Below are positions 1 to 13,632 of a stretch of 64,000 nt of DNA, one piece after another. Within the stretch, counting starts at the first letter, position 1. Each line of letters starts with the position of its first letter. Origin of the DNA: Arthrinium phaeospermum (Eukaryota; Ascomycota; Sordariomycetes; Amphisphaeriales; Apiosporaceae); NCBI GenBank assembly GCA_006503535.1, contig QYRS01000007.1:992001-1056000 (forward strand), in the 5' to 3' direction. The position numbers and the translations under genes are program-made. Under the pieces are notes generated by a model. It was given only the letters and a program-made list of their open reading frames with translations, made no database searches and was not told the DNA's origin.

Positions 1-264
1 CCTTGCATTCCGTGCTTTTCTCAACAAGCTCCGGAATAGTTCAAGTGAAAGATTTCGGTATTTCTCTCGCTTCATCCTGTTATATGGATGGGGCACATGC
101 AGTGTTACCATTCGCCATCGGAAAGTGAGTCAATCGATAAGGACCATCTCTTCAATATACAACATACCTGGTTCTATGACGTTGGCATCATAGCTCGTAC
201 CCATCTAAAGAAGCCCCTTTTGTAACAACGAACGCAACCTTCCGTGTTTTCTGGCCAAGCAATT
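1..264. other. left-edge sequence, no gene assigned
   Basis: No ORF here matches a family I recognise. The stretch precedes the MFS transporter and may hold its promoter or a first exon. The transporter frame has no ATG between an in-frame stop near 177 and the recognisable coding part. Confidence 0.4.
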
Positions 265-2275
265 ATGGCAGAGCAGCAGCATTTGTTGCAGAGGATGCAA
301 GGGAGGACACCGCGACCACGGCGTCGGAAGCGACTCCCTTGCTGCAGTCGGATGCAGGTTCTCGGCGGATCTCGTCGGCGTCGTCTACAAGTACGGCAAT
401 CCTGCAAGATGTCGGCAACGGTTCTGACCAGGACAGGCCACGGCAGCGGCGCAACAAGGCCACTGTAGATGGTGATGATGATGCCGAGGCCAATTACAAG
501 GTCAGCCGCGGGCGCGGCTTGGCCATTATGATCAGCGTTTACATCCTCATATTCTTGCAGTGTAAGTCCCCATGCTTTCCGAGCGCAAGTCCCCATGCTT
601 TCCGAGCGCCTGTGTTGGAGCAGCGTATACATGTGCATGTATTGAGAAAGCTAACGTAGAGGACAACAGCATGTAACTGTCCGGCATGACCATGGCGCAG
701 TCCACCATCGCGGCCGACCTCGACGCCTACGAGGACGCCATGTGGTTCACGAGCGCGTACCTGATCGCGCTGTCGTCGCTGGGCCCTGACGGGCCGCCTC
801 GCCTCCATCTTCTCGCCGCGCCTCATGGTGCTCGTGCCTCGCTCTTCTCGCCGCCGGCGGGCTCGTCACCGCCGTCGCCGGGTCCTTTGGCGTCTTCCTC
901 CTCGGCCGCGTCCTGTCCGGCATGGGCGGGTCGGCCATCATGGTCCTCGCCTTAATCCTCGTGCTCGAGCTGACGAGCCGCCGCCGCCGCGGGCTGTTTG
1001 TCGGCATGGTCAACGCGGGCTTCACCACGGGCATCTCGCTCGCGCCGTCGTGTTCGGCGTCATGATCCCCACGGCCGGCTGGCGGGCGCTGTTCGCGATC
1101 CAGGTCCCGGCGGGTCTTATCGCGGGCCTGGGCGTCTACTTCGCCATCCCCAAGTCCTTCTCCTCTGGGCAGGATGGGGCAGGATGGCAAGGAGGCGTCT
1201 ATCAGGGAAAAGCTCAAGAAGATCGACTACTTGGGTGCTGTAGTCTTGGTTAGTCGCCTCTCTATCTTCCACTTCCACACATCTATTCATGAACGTAAAC
1301 TAACGGGCTCTACGTAGACCAGCACCATCGTACTTTTCTTGTATAGCTTGTCAGCGCAGATCCAGATTATCCCGCTTGCTATCTCGGCAGGAACACTGGT
1401 ACTATTTGTTCTGATTGAATACTTTGTTGCATCCGACCCCATCATCCCGATCTCCGTACTTCAAAACCGGGGGCCCTGCTCTCCTGCCTGTCTCAGCTGG
1501 GCTTCATGACGCGCGCTGGACGATCCTCTTCTACGCGCCCATCACCGCGCTCGCCATCTTCGGCCTCTCGCCCGGCGCCAGCGGCAGCATGCTCATCCCC
1601 ACGAACTCGGCTTCGGGCTCGGCGGGATCCTGATCGGCTGGGTCCACATCCGGCGCGCCGGCAGCTTCTACGCGGCGTGCCTGGTCTGCGTCGCGCTCTT
1701 CGCCGTCACCATGTTCACCCTCTCGCTGAGCTCGAACCCGGCCATCCCCGGCGGCTGGTACGTCGCCCTCCTCTTCGCCAACGGCGTCTTCACCGGCGCC
1801 ACCGTCAACTACACCCTCGCCCACCTGCTGCACCTCACCAGCTCCGACCCACTACGTCGCCACCAGCCTGCTGGGCACGTTCCGCGGGTTTGCGGGCAGC
1901 TTCGGCAGCGCCATCGGCGGCGGTATCTTCATCCGCACCCTGCGCGACAGTCTCGACAAGGGGTTCCGCGCTATAGATGGTGGGTCGCCTTTGAGCCCCG
2001 AGCGGGCGCAGCTGGTCAAGCGGCTCGTCGGCAGTCCGGCGCTGGTCTATGGCGGGGGGTTGGGCGAGGTGGACCGCCGGGTCGCCGTGCAGGGTTATGT
2101 GGACGCCGTCAAGGTGCTGTTTCAGGCCGCGGCGGTGTTGAGCGTCGTCGTGCTGCTCGTGCAGGCGTCGACGGGCTGGAGGGGCCCTGGGGATGTCGCC
2201 AAGGACCCCGAGGGAACTGGTGGCGAACGGTCTGCCGGGGTCGTGCCGAGAGAAGGGGAGGAGCTGGATGATTGA
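265..2275 (+). CDS. MFS transporter, DHA2 drug/basic amino acid type, frame-disrupted
   Basis: Likely a 14-TM proton antiporter of the multidrug or vacuolar basic amino acid (VBA) group. An acidic N-terminal tail with a TPLLQSD motif is followed by the first membrane segment (IMISVYILIFLQ). After an intron (562-669, GTAAGT donor) comes the family hallmark QSTIAADL...MWFTSAYLIA, then VLSGMGGSAIMVLALILVLEL, WRALFAIQVPAGLIAG, and C-terminal segments up to the TGA at 2275. The reading frame changes at least six times, near 680, 790, 835, 1045, 1177, 1470 and 1610. No ATG lies in the frame of the first exon; the ATG at 265 is one frame off. The amino-acid pattern between breaks is well kept, so either decay is recent or the consensus has indel errors. 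The exact substrate cannot be read from the sequence. Confidence 0.75.
564..609. repeat. exact 23-bp tandem duplication inside an intron
   Basis: Positions 564-586 and 587-609 are identical and adjacent. The duplication lies directly after the GT of the donor of the MFS transporter's first intron, so it lengthens the intron without touching coding sequence. Confidence 0.9.
1167..1186. repeat. exact 10-bp tandem duplication in MFS coding sequence
   Basis: The unit GGGCAGGATG occurs at 1167-1176 and again at 1177-1186. Ten bases shift the frame. Reading with only one copy joins SSGQDG directly to KEASIREKLKKIDYLG, the expected loop before the next membrane segment. Confidence 0.85.
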
Positions 2276-3963
2276 AGCTTCGTTGGGAAAATGGGCGAAT
2301 ATAAGAGCCTGGAGTGTACACATACATCATCTAGACAGACATACTAATATAAATCGGCATATGTAGTGCTACAGGGGGTGGGCTATATCAGTGCCTACTG
2401 CGGCGTCTGTAATGCCCGAAATATGCTTGTCAATTGTATCTGACTTCTTGCTTTAATAAATTTACTCAAATAAGCCGACATATTGAATAAATATGTAATA
2501 TTCAGTCAGTTTTAGGCACTCGTGCAACGCAGCCAACACTCATCTATGTACGAAAAACCCTTTGGCCAAGTCTCTCTTCCTGATCTAGGAAAGCTATATG
2601 GTCTTCAACTCGCATTCTCGGTCACCTAAATTTTGTCAGTATGTTCTCAAATGACAGATCCGGGTTTCATCCAAGTCTATTTTAAACTCGTGTCAGGGGG
2701 AACCCATAAGCAGTGAAACGAAATCCCCGCATAGGTCTGTTCATATGTATGCTGTTACGACAACAGGGTAGTGAGGACCGGCCCGGATGCAACTGCAGCC
2801 GTTAGAATGTGCACTGAAATGGAACTAGACATAAGATGGACTGCGTTTTCCATGATATAATTTTTTTCAATGAGTGATAATTCTTGTTTCTCTTGCTGAC
2901 TGCTTGTGGACAAGGACGCGGCAAATCCCAACGACCCAGAAGGCATCACCAGAAACAATGCCAAGCAAGCCAATGCGTGAACTGGGAGCTATTCCATATA
3001 CAAGTCATTCTGGCCGTTCCTAGGGAGTGCTAGATTGCGAGCAACTACAACAAAGGGCAGATGACAATGCGAGAAACACACACACTGCCAAATGTGATCT
3101 GCGTGCGATACGGCTTCAGAGCGACCACCAAGGAAAAGCTACTTTTGCAAAGCTACTGCTGTTTGTATATATACATACATTATCCTCAAGTTGAAGTTGT
3201 AAACGAATCTCTAATGTATCTTTCTGCCGTTCGGCAGACATGGCTTTCGCTGAACCATCAATATTTGAATGGACTGGGACAATGCCTACAGTTATTCAAT
3301 GTGAGTCTGCTCTACATGTAGGAACCTCAACTCGATATGTCGATGGGCGCAGTGATTCGATACATGTACAAGGTACATCGGCGAACGGAACAAGTATACC
3401 CCGGGCCCCCAGCCCAGCCAATTCCCCAGTGAACCATCAGCCAATCCTAGCGCCGTTCGTCATTGCACTTGCACTTGCTTGCTGGTCACTTACTGGTCCC
3501 GTCGCAACCAGAAAGCTTCCGGCAGCTCCAATTCCTGGACGCGACGTGGAATTCTTTGCGACAGGTACTTGCTCAGAGCTTCTCAACTTCGTGCCAACCA
3601 TCGCTTAAGACAGGTGTATACTTCATTGTTACAAGGCCGCACTCGGCAATTCCAGGAATATTCGTTTCTTCTTCTTTTTCTTTGGCGCATAGTCCAACGT
3701 CACCAGATTGTTTCGTACCCTTTCCCCTGCCTGCCCTTCAGATCTTCGAGATCTGCCCCAAAATTCCCAGCTGCTAGTGGGGTCAAGACTTATCCCATCA
3801 ATCACCATCAAGTCTTTCCAAAAGGCGACCACAGCTTCTGTCCAACCATTGGATTTGCTCACCAGGTCTTGTTATCACGATATTGACTTTGCCCAGACAC
3901 GCCGCAGCTTGGTTTCGCACGAGTATACCGACCGACCGGCCTCTCGCGAACGCGAACGCGAAC
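2276..3963. other. intergenic, 1.7 kb
   Basis: Includes the AT-rich 3' flank of the MFS gene (about 2440-2520) and the pab2 promoter and leader. Pyrimidine-rich runs lie at 3660-3720, and a short GCGAAC repeat sits just before the pab2 ATG. ORFs here are short and I recognise none. Confidence 0.6.
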
Positions 3964-4768
3964 ATGTCGACCGAGATCAAGCATGAGGAGGTGGACTCGG
4001 CTGTAGAGGAGCCGCAGGTCAACAATGAAGAGAACAATGACGAGGTGCGCAACTCAACGCAGCAGCTGCTCCAGAGTACCTGACTAGTAGCTACTCATCG
4101 GCTATTAGTTTCTACTCTGCATCTGCCAGCTGCCCATCATACCAGCATTCGCGACGAACATGCAATGGCTAACCTACGTTACACCGATTATAGGAGGAGA
4201 TTGCAGCCATGAAGCGTCGGGTTGCCGAGATGGAAGACGAGGCTGCCAAGCTTAGAGAGATGCAAGCCAGTCTTGAACAACAAGGCCAAGACCTCAGCGA
4301 GGACCGCTCTGATGTCGATAGTCGCAGCATTTTCGTCGGCAACGTTGATTATTCTGCATCTCCCGAGGATATCCAGGCTCACTTCCAGGAGTGCGGCTCG
4401 ATTAACCGCGTAACAATCCTCCTGGACAAATACACCGGTCAGCCCAAGGGGTAAGTTGCCAGCGCTCTCGACATTTGTACTGCACTCGGTGAAGATACTG
4501 ACATGAACCTTCTAGCTATGCCTACGTCGAGTTTACGGAACCCAGCCTGGTTGCCCAAGCCCTGGTCTTGAACGATAGCGTCCTGAAGGGTCGCAACATC
4601 AAGGTCACGCCGAAGCGAACCAACATTCCTGGCATGAGCCGTGGCCGGGGCCGGGGCCGTGGCGGCTTTGGCCGGGGTTCGTTCGGAGGCAGAGGAGGAT
4701 TCGTCCCTCGTGGCGGTTACCGAGGAGGTTACCGCGGCCGTGGACGGGGTGGCTTCAATCCGTACTAG
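3964..4768 (+). CDS. nuclear poly(A)-binding protein 2 (PABPN1/Pab2 type)
   Basis: Binds poly(A) tails in the nucleus and supports polyadenylation and RNA surveillance. Exons are 3964-4044, 4194-4450 and 4516-4768, giving 196 aa; both introns have GT/AG ends and keep frame. An acidic N-terminus (residues 1-35) is followed by a short coiled coil (about 30-57, [19 protein letters not shown]). One RRM spans about 71-150, with RNP2 IFVGNV (73-78) and RNP1 KGYAYVEF (112-119); the second intron splits the glycine codon of RNP1. An Arg-Gly-rich tail ends in FNPY. Length and domain order match fungal and animal PABPN1 orthologues. The frame is clean, unlike several neighbours. Confidence 0.95.
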
Positions 4769-7700
4769 GAGAGCGCCTAGAAAGCACCTACCCCGTTGTC
4801 GAATCACGACGACCAGTCTTTTCTTTTTCGAACAAGTCTTCAACACCTCCTTGCACCAAGACCATCCCGACATGAAACCCGAGACCGACATCGAGTCTGA
4901 GACCGACCAATGGGACGCTATCGTTCTTACGGACGGCTCTTTCACAGAGGATGTGGAACCGGATTACTCATATGGTGCGGTTGAGGGCTCTGATGAAGAG
5001 ATGGAATCTGTCGTGCTGGTTCTTAGGAACGAGCCGGATTTCTGATTGGCATGGTTCGACGAGCATACGGCCTGGGCATAGACGTTCACTAATTCGCTTC
5101 TCTGTTGTCCACGGAGGGCCAACACCAACATGCAACGCTCTTACGATTTTTTACGACGGTGGGCGCGTGTAAGATATGCGATAATATGCGGATTCCACCA
5201 CGACAGATCCAAAGGGACGTTACGATGCAGTTGATGCCTACTCCATCACTGCCGCACCTCTCTTTGGGGGTATTGCTCAGGTTTTCTCGCTGGAGATCTT
5301 GGTGTAGCCATGGGATCTCTTGATCATGATACTTCTACACTTTGTGGATGGATCTTCACCACTTTAGCGAGGAAGCATAGCATGGCGTCCGCAACACAAG
5401 CTTAATTGATAGACAAAAAAAACAAGATTGACAAAAAGAGCTTGGTAACTTTCCTACCGTCTGTGAGGCCCCAAGTTGAGCAATGCCATTAGCATGCAAT
5501 TGATGGAGCGTACTGGGCCTTACCCAATGGAGTAGACCGGGTCTTGGAAGAACTCGGTGAAAATATGGCAGCTGTCATTGGGCGGTATGCATAGTCGAGA
5601 TGGTGTTTGCCGGGTATGACGGCTAGAAGTCGTGCCGGTAGCCGTCATTGTTGAACGGAAGGGGAAAACCCTTGAGCAGTAACCGAGTGAAAGGACGTTG
5701 TAGGTAGGGTCTAGAGCATGAGCATGCTGAAACTAACAAACATAATGAAGAAATTCCGTGCGCGAAGGAGCAGCATGCGGAATTGTATAGCTCCCACCAT
5801 AGTCGTGCTCTGGGCAGTACCTACTCTGGGGTGTAATATGGGTCGGTGTATAGGAGCCTAGGAGTATTGCAGTAGCATTGCATGGTCGCATCTTGTTCCA
5901 TACGTCACTTGTGTGGCTTCAGCCTCTGTCCGCGCGTCGCCATGCGCTAAACGACAATACCGAAATGGGTTCCTCTCCAGGATAACATCATCGCACGTCG
6001 AAACTAATCTCCTATACTCGACAGCTGCTGTCCTGGTCCCGGTACCGACGGAGAAGACTCGCTTTCTCGGTGGCGGTCCATCCACCGGGAGCTGCCCGTA
6101 CTCTGCTTTTTTTTCTCCATGTAGGTAGGCAGGTATGTTTGTAGGTGGGCATGTAGGTAATTCACTCAATCGAGACCGTGCTCTCGATGAGTATTGACAG
6201 GGTTACAAGCTACCCCTAAAGGATGCTGAGGTAGTATTGTATATCTCGGGCGAAGCAACGACCCTTGAATAGCATCATGGCAGTGCAGACTGGGATCGAC
6301 AACTGCTACATAAGAGATAGGCAGGCCATGTGGTTATTACGCTGCTTACCTAAGGCAGAAGCGTACATATGGGATGGGGGGCCAGGCAGGCGAGGTCTCG
6401 AGGTCCAGGCATGCGACAGGATTGGCAGTTGGAGGCAGATGCAGGAAGCCATTTGCATTTGCGAACTCTGCTCGACGTATCAAAGAAGAAGCACTGGAGC
6501 GCACATATCACCGGCAACCCAGACCGAAGTGGGATTGGTCAGCACGCCCTCGCGCGCCCTTTTCCATGCCAGCCAGACTTGGCTCTGGATGACATGATGG
6601 ACTGTGACAGACCGACCTAGACTGCTGAATGCTCGATCAATGCAATCATTGGAACTGAGTAATACAAGACAGACACAGACGGCCATCGAATGGAAGAGGC
6701 GGGGGTGGATATTCGCCATTTTCTTTGCGGCGGCGGGAACAGGCTTTTGCACAGCCTCCCTTCAGCGTACAAACAACTGACTGCCCACCATGCCACCCTA
6801 ACCCACACCTCCCACTCCAGTCGGCCAGTCCAGTCTTTTTTGAGGGGTTAGAAACTGTCGCAGGTCCCGGATCCCGCCTGGCCGTAGGATGTTTCCAAGG
6901 CCTGCTATTTTTTCTTTCGGTTGATGGGTAGGCCGTAACCTAGAGGAGAGGCCCTGCAGTGCTGGAAGTTGGTCCTTAGGTATTCGATTGGACTGTGCTG
7001 CAATGCAGGCAGAGTACAGGAGGCAACCGTCTGATTTGCATGTACCTACTGTACACTGGACCAGAGACCATAATGGGCATTGTACTGTATGATGCATGTA
7101 CCTGTCCGGGTCAACTGCACTGTTGTTACTGCTGCTGCTGCTGGCACTGCTGCTTACTGGGCTATGCTAGAATTTAGAATCAATCCATCAGTCAATCAGC
7201 CAATCCATCAGTAGGTGTCGTCGTGCTGGACTGGACATGGGCGCGCCAGTCAACGTCCAAAGTCAGTGCAGGTTTTGGACCTGGGTCATTCTGATGAACT
7301 TTGGTTAGAGCCGAAGTATGCACATGTACATGTAGTCGAGTGGATTTAATTGCTCGCCCTCTCACAGTCGCCTCTTCATTCTCTCACCAACAGACCTACA
7401 CTACTACCCTATCCAAACATACTACTTGCATGGAGAACTAAACTTAGACAGTTGGAGCCGGCCTGTCTTATCCTGGTCTTTCCTGTAATCATCTCCAATC
7501 AATTCTATTGTTAACCGTCATCTCCCCTCCAACTTTCTTCCCACCACACCCTCGTCACTGGACTCGGAAGCTGCGACGTCCCTTGTTTCCGCCCTGCACA
7601 ATCGCACCCCTCCACCGGCGCTTGCGAGAGGGTACCAAGTCGACCAGAGGAAACAGTGCCCTCTTCGACTACCTACAAGCCAGCCACTAATATTTGCTAA

Positions 7701-7903
7701 GAAAAGAAGCCCGCGCTGGCCACGAGACAAACACACCGCGCCGAACAACCACAGTTCAACCGACACCAGGGACAAGGAAAAGAGACAAGCAGAGACGGGC
7801 TCGACTACAACACGCAAAGCGACCTGGACGCTCGTCCTCCCATCGCCTGTTCCCGCTTCCCCATCGCCTTCTCGTCGCTGGCGGGTCGTGAACAACGGCA
7901 ATC
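4769..7903. other. intergenic, 3.1 kb, with one possible small acidic ORF
   Basis: The pab2 3' flank contains a 57-codon ORF at 4872-5045 (+) rich in Asp, Glu and Ser. It has no recognisable domain and may simply lie in the 3' UTR. The rest holds only short unsupported ORFs, a GTAGG-type run near 6121-6160 and a CTG-rich run near 7128-7155. The last 400 bases are C/A- and CT-rich, like a long leader of the following gene. Confidence 0.5.
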
Positions 7904-10588
<2,685 letters not shown>

Positions 10589-11574
10589 ATCGGGGGAGAT
10601 AGCCATGCTTTATTCCGGTAGAATAAGTCGGTGGAAATTAGGGAGTGGTATTTATAGTAGTGGAACAGTCTCGGTCTATTATTAGCTCATGTAGTAACAG
10701 CATGTTTTGATTTCTGCCTCTCCAATGACAAGCCACCTATGACGAGCCCGGGGAACTCTACTCTCATAGCATGTTCTAGTCCAGGGGTGTACGGGAAGCG
10801 CAGAAAAGACCACCCTGTACGCTTTAGTTTCCTATCGAAAATCACAATTTGATGAGGGATTGATGTTGAATTTCCACCTGTGATCTTTGACTATGGCGTT
10901 TTCTTTATACAGAGAAGTCTTGGTGGTTGTGTACATATATACAGAAAAGGGGGGTTTGATGATGACACAGGTCGCGCGCAACGCCAAATGAATAGGCCAG
11001 GCCTTGCGCGCACGTACAGACGCTCTCCTGTTGAAAAGCAGCAGCAGCAGGAAAATCTCAGACACCGCCTTCCATCGTATCGTTTCATCATCCAAATATC
11101 TTTCTTGCGTAAAACCCCCCTCTCGTTAGAAAAAAGGCCATCCCATCCTATCCCATCACCCCGTCCGTCCGTCCGCTGACCCCCCTTTAGAAACTCTACA
11201 ACGCAAAGAACGGACGTGACAAAAACCGTTAGAAGGAAAAAAACAAAAGCATTCGCTAAACCATCTCTCTCCCCTTCCAACGCCGCTATGTGCTTGCTTT
11301 CATGTCATTCCACTGGTCAACACGGGCCAGGGACGTGTCTGTCGATCCGAGTGGACCGGTGCTGCTCACCGCAGCCTGTATATAGATAGTCGTGTCTGAA
11401 AAAATTAATCGCTACTAAAAGTTTGTATTTGCAAAAAGGTCTCTTCCAAGAATCCGTATAATCCAACAAGAGAGGCGAGAATTGTCATGAGTCTTGCCCA
11501 TGAATGTGATGGGTGAAGAAGCCGCGCAGTGATGCCAACACTGACCAGGCAGTAGAAGCGGCAGGCTGGCCAAG
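10589..11574. other. convergent 3' intergenic region
   Basis: Lies between the ends of rsp5 (+) and the AHC1-like gene (-). It holds their 3' flanks, several A/T runs, and no supportable gene. Confidence 0.6.
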
Positions 11575-13632
11575 CTAGGTTCCCTTGACGGGCCGACCGC
11601 GCTTCTTGTGACCGCCCTCGTTCTTGACGGGGCTCACAATGGTCACGTGCTTGTTATCTTCCTTGCGAAGTCGGACCGCCGTATGTCCAGCAGTTGATCC
11701 ACGATGGTGACGGATGCCTCGAGGTCCGACATGACGTCATCATACCCAATCTCGGCGACGTCCGACATGGACTCAGCATCGAGATCGTTGGCTATAGACT
11801 CATCCGAGGAGCCGTCCACCGAGTCATCATATTCACCGTCGTCGCTAACGAGTGATGGGCGTTGTTGCTAATGGCTGTGTTGGGACTAAGTTCCAGCTCC
11901 ATGTCGTCGTCAATACGCGGCAGCTCCGGCTCTTGCTCAGGAGCCGCTCGTGCAGCCGGAGTTGGTATCGGCGTAGCGTACGCTCCAACAGGAGGGCGAC
12001 CCTTGCTGCTGACTGGGCGAGTAGTTGAAGGGAGAGGAACGGGTGATTTGGTAGTCCGAGCAGGTACGCGAGGCATTCGCATCACGGCAGTCTGGTCGTT
12101 GTCCTCGCCCACCAAAGAAGATGGTTCCACTTCCTCAGAGTCTTCATCATCAGGCGACATGACTTCATCAAGGTTGACCTTGGTCTTCGCGTCACGGACC
12201 AGCTCGCTCAGGTTCATGGACTTGCCGCGGCTCTGCAGCAGGCGAGACAGATGCGGCGAGTCAGCCGAAGCCGCAAACTTCGATGGCACATTATTGGATG
12301 GCTTCGCGGAGACAGGCGTGACGGGAACGCCAGGTATCGACTTGATGTTCGGTAGTTGGCCCCTCTTGAACATGTCCAAAGACTCCTTGATCACTTGCCG
12401 CGGCTCTGCAGCAGGCGAGACAGATGCGGCGAGTCAGCCGAAGCCGCAAACTTCGATGGCACATTATTGGATGGCTTCGCGGAGACAGGCGTGACGGGAA
12501 CGCCAGGTATCGACTTGATGTTCGGTAGTTGGCCCCTCTTGAACATGTCCAAAGACTCCTTGATCCGAGCGGTACCGGAAGTAAGGCTCAGATTCAGCAA
12601 GCCCTTCTGGCGGGCAAACGGATGCACGAGACCAGTGCCACTGCAGGAGTAGTAGAGACAGGAGCGCCTCCTGGGCTTCACCACGTGCCTCCTCCACTTC
12701 AATGGGATGGCCAGGCGACAGCTCTTCGTGACTCTTGAAATCGCGCTATGAGCAATGCGGCAGTGGTTGATGAACCCTTGCGTGCTGGAGAAGTTTTCCC
12801 GATTACAATCAAGGCAGACCAACTTGACAGTCTTGCCGTCGGAGCGCTTGAGCACACACGGACCGGCCTTGTCTTTGGGGAGGATAACCGTTCGACAAGG
12901 CATGCAACTTCTGACCAGCTGAGCCGCGGGGAGGTCGTCCTTTTGTCGGCATAACTCCTACCTCGCCAAAGCTGTTTCTCATCGATCTGCTCTCAACGCC
13001 ATTCCTGAACTAGTGCTCAGCATGCACCGACGACTCTGGCACGATACCATCAAATTTGGGGTCTGGAATGAGCCACTTGGCGTAGTGACGCGCATATGGC
13101 CCATCAGTAACACCGAACGGAGGCGCCCACTGAGGCACCTTGTCACCGGCTTTCGCCTTGAGCGCAGGTCCCATTCCACTGCTAATCTGTAGCATCTGAT
13201 CGGGCGTCGGGGTTTGACGGGGTACGGGATCAAGTGACACCGCGCAACTGTTCCAAGGCGACCTGGCATTTGGCCAGTTCTTGCTGTATCAAACGAAGCT
13301 CGTTGTGCTTGAGTAGTATCGTGACTAAACTGGTGTTGGATGGTTTCCTTTGCGTTCCAACTCGGCCACCCCACGACGACTGTGGCAGTGTTTGCGATTG
13401 CGACCGCACGGCTGCATCCTCCGCCCCTTGGGCCGCCAGCGCTACCTTCTTCCTCGGTCTACTCATCTTGGTCATCCTCACTACCCTTATCCGCTTCACT
13501 GCCAAAGCAGCGCAGCGGTTGCGACGCTATCGCAGCGTTGCTCTGCCTCCGGCGCTTCGGAGGACGTGACGGCGACGTCACTTTGCAAGGCTCTGACACT
13601 AACGACTGCACGGGTTTCGCAAAATCAAGCAT
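11575..13632 (-). CDS. AHC1-like C2H2 zinc-finger protein, frame-disrupted
   Basis: Likely a nuclear protein of the fungal family resembling ADA-complex component Ahc1. From the N-terminus: a Ser/Pro/Lys-rich segment, a helix (LKHNELRLIQQELAKCQVALEQL), a conserved block (KVPQWAPPFGV, PYARHYAKWLIPDPKFDG), and one finger (LVCLDCNRENFSSTQGFINHCRIAH; pairs C-x2-C and H-x4-H). Next come Ser/Pro- and acid-rich stretches and a basic AT-hook-like end (KKRGRPVKGT, stop at 11575-11577). The start at 13632 (MLDFAKPV) is the best ATG; one further upstream at 13704 is possible. Breaks occur near 13460, 13240, 12860 (an extra C in CCCC), 12740, 11850 and 11680, plus a frameshifting 173-bp tandem duplication. 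Family placement is by memory of the motif; function is inferred. Confidence 0.7.
12220..12565. repeat. exact 173-bp tandem duplication within the AHC1-like coding region
   Basis: Positions 12220-12392 and 12393-12565 read identically base for base. Since 173 is not a multiple of three, the duplication shifts the frame. Keeping one copy joins SRLLQSRGK to SMNLSELVRDAK in a single open frame. Confidence 0.95.

Noticed and set aside
4872..5045. A 57-codon acidic ORF after pab2
   Set aside because: Lies where the pab2 3' UTR is expected and has no recognisable feature beyond acidity.
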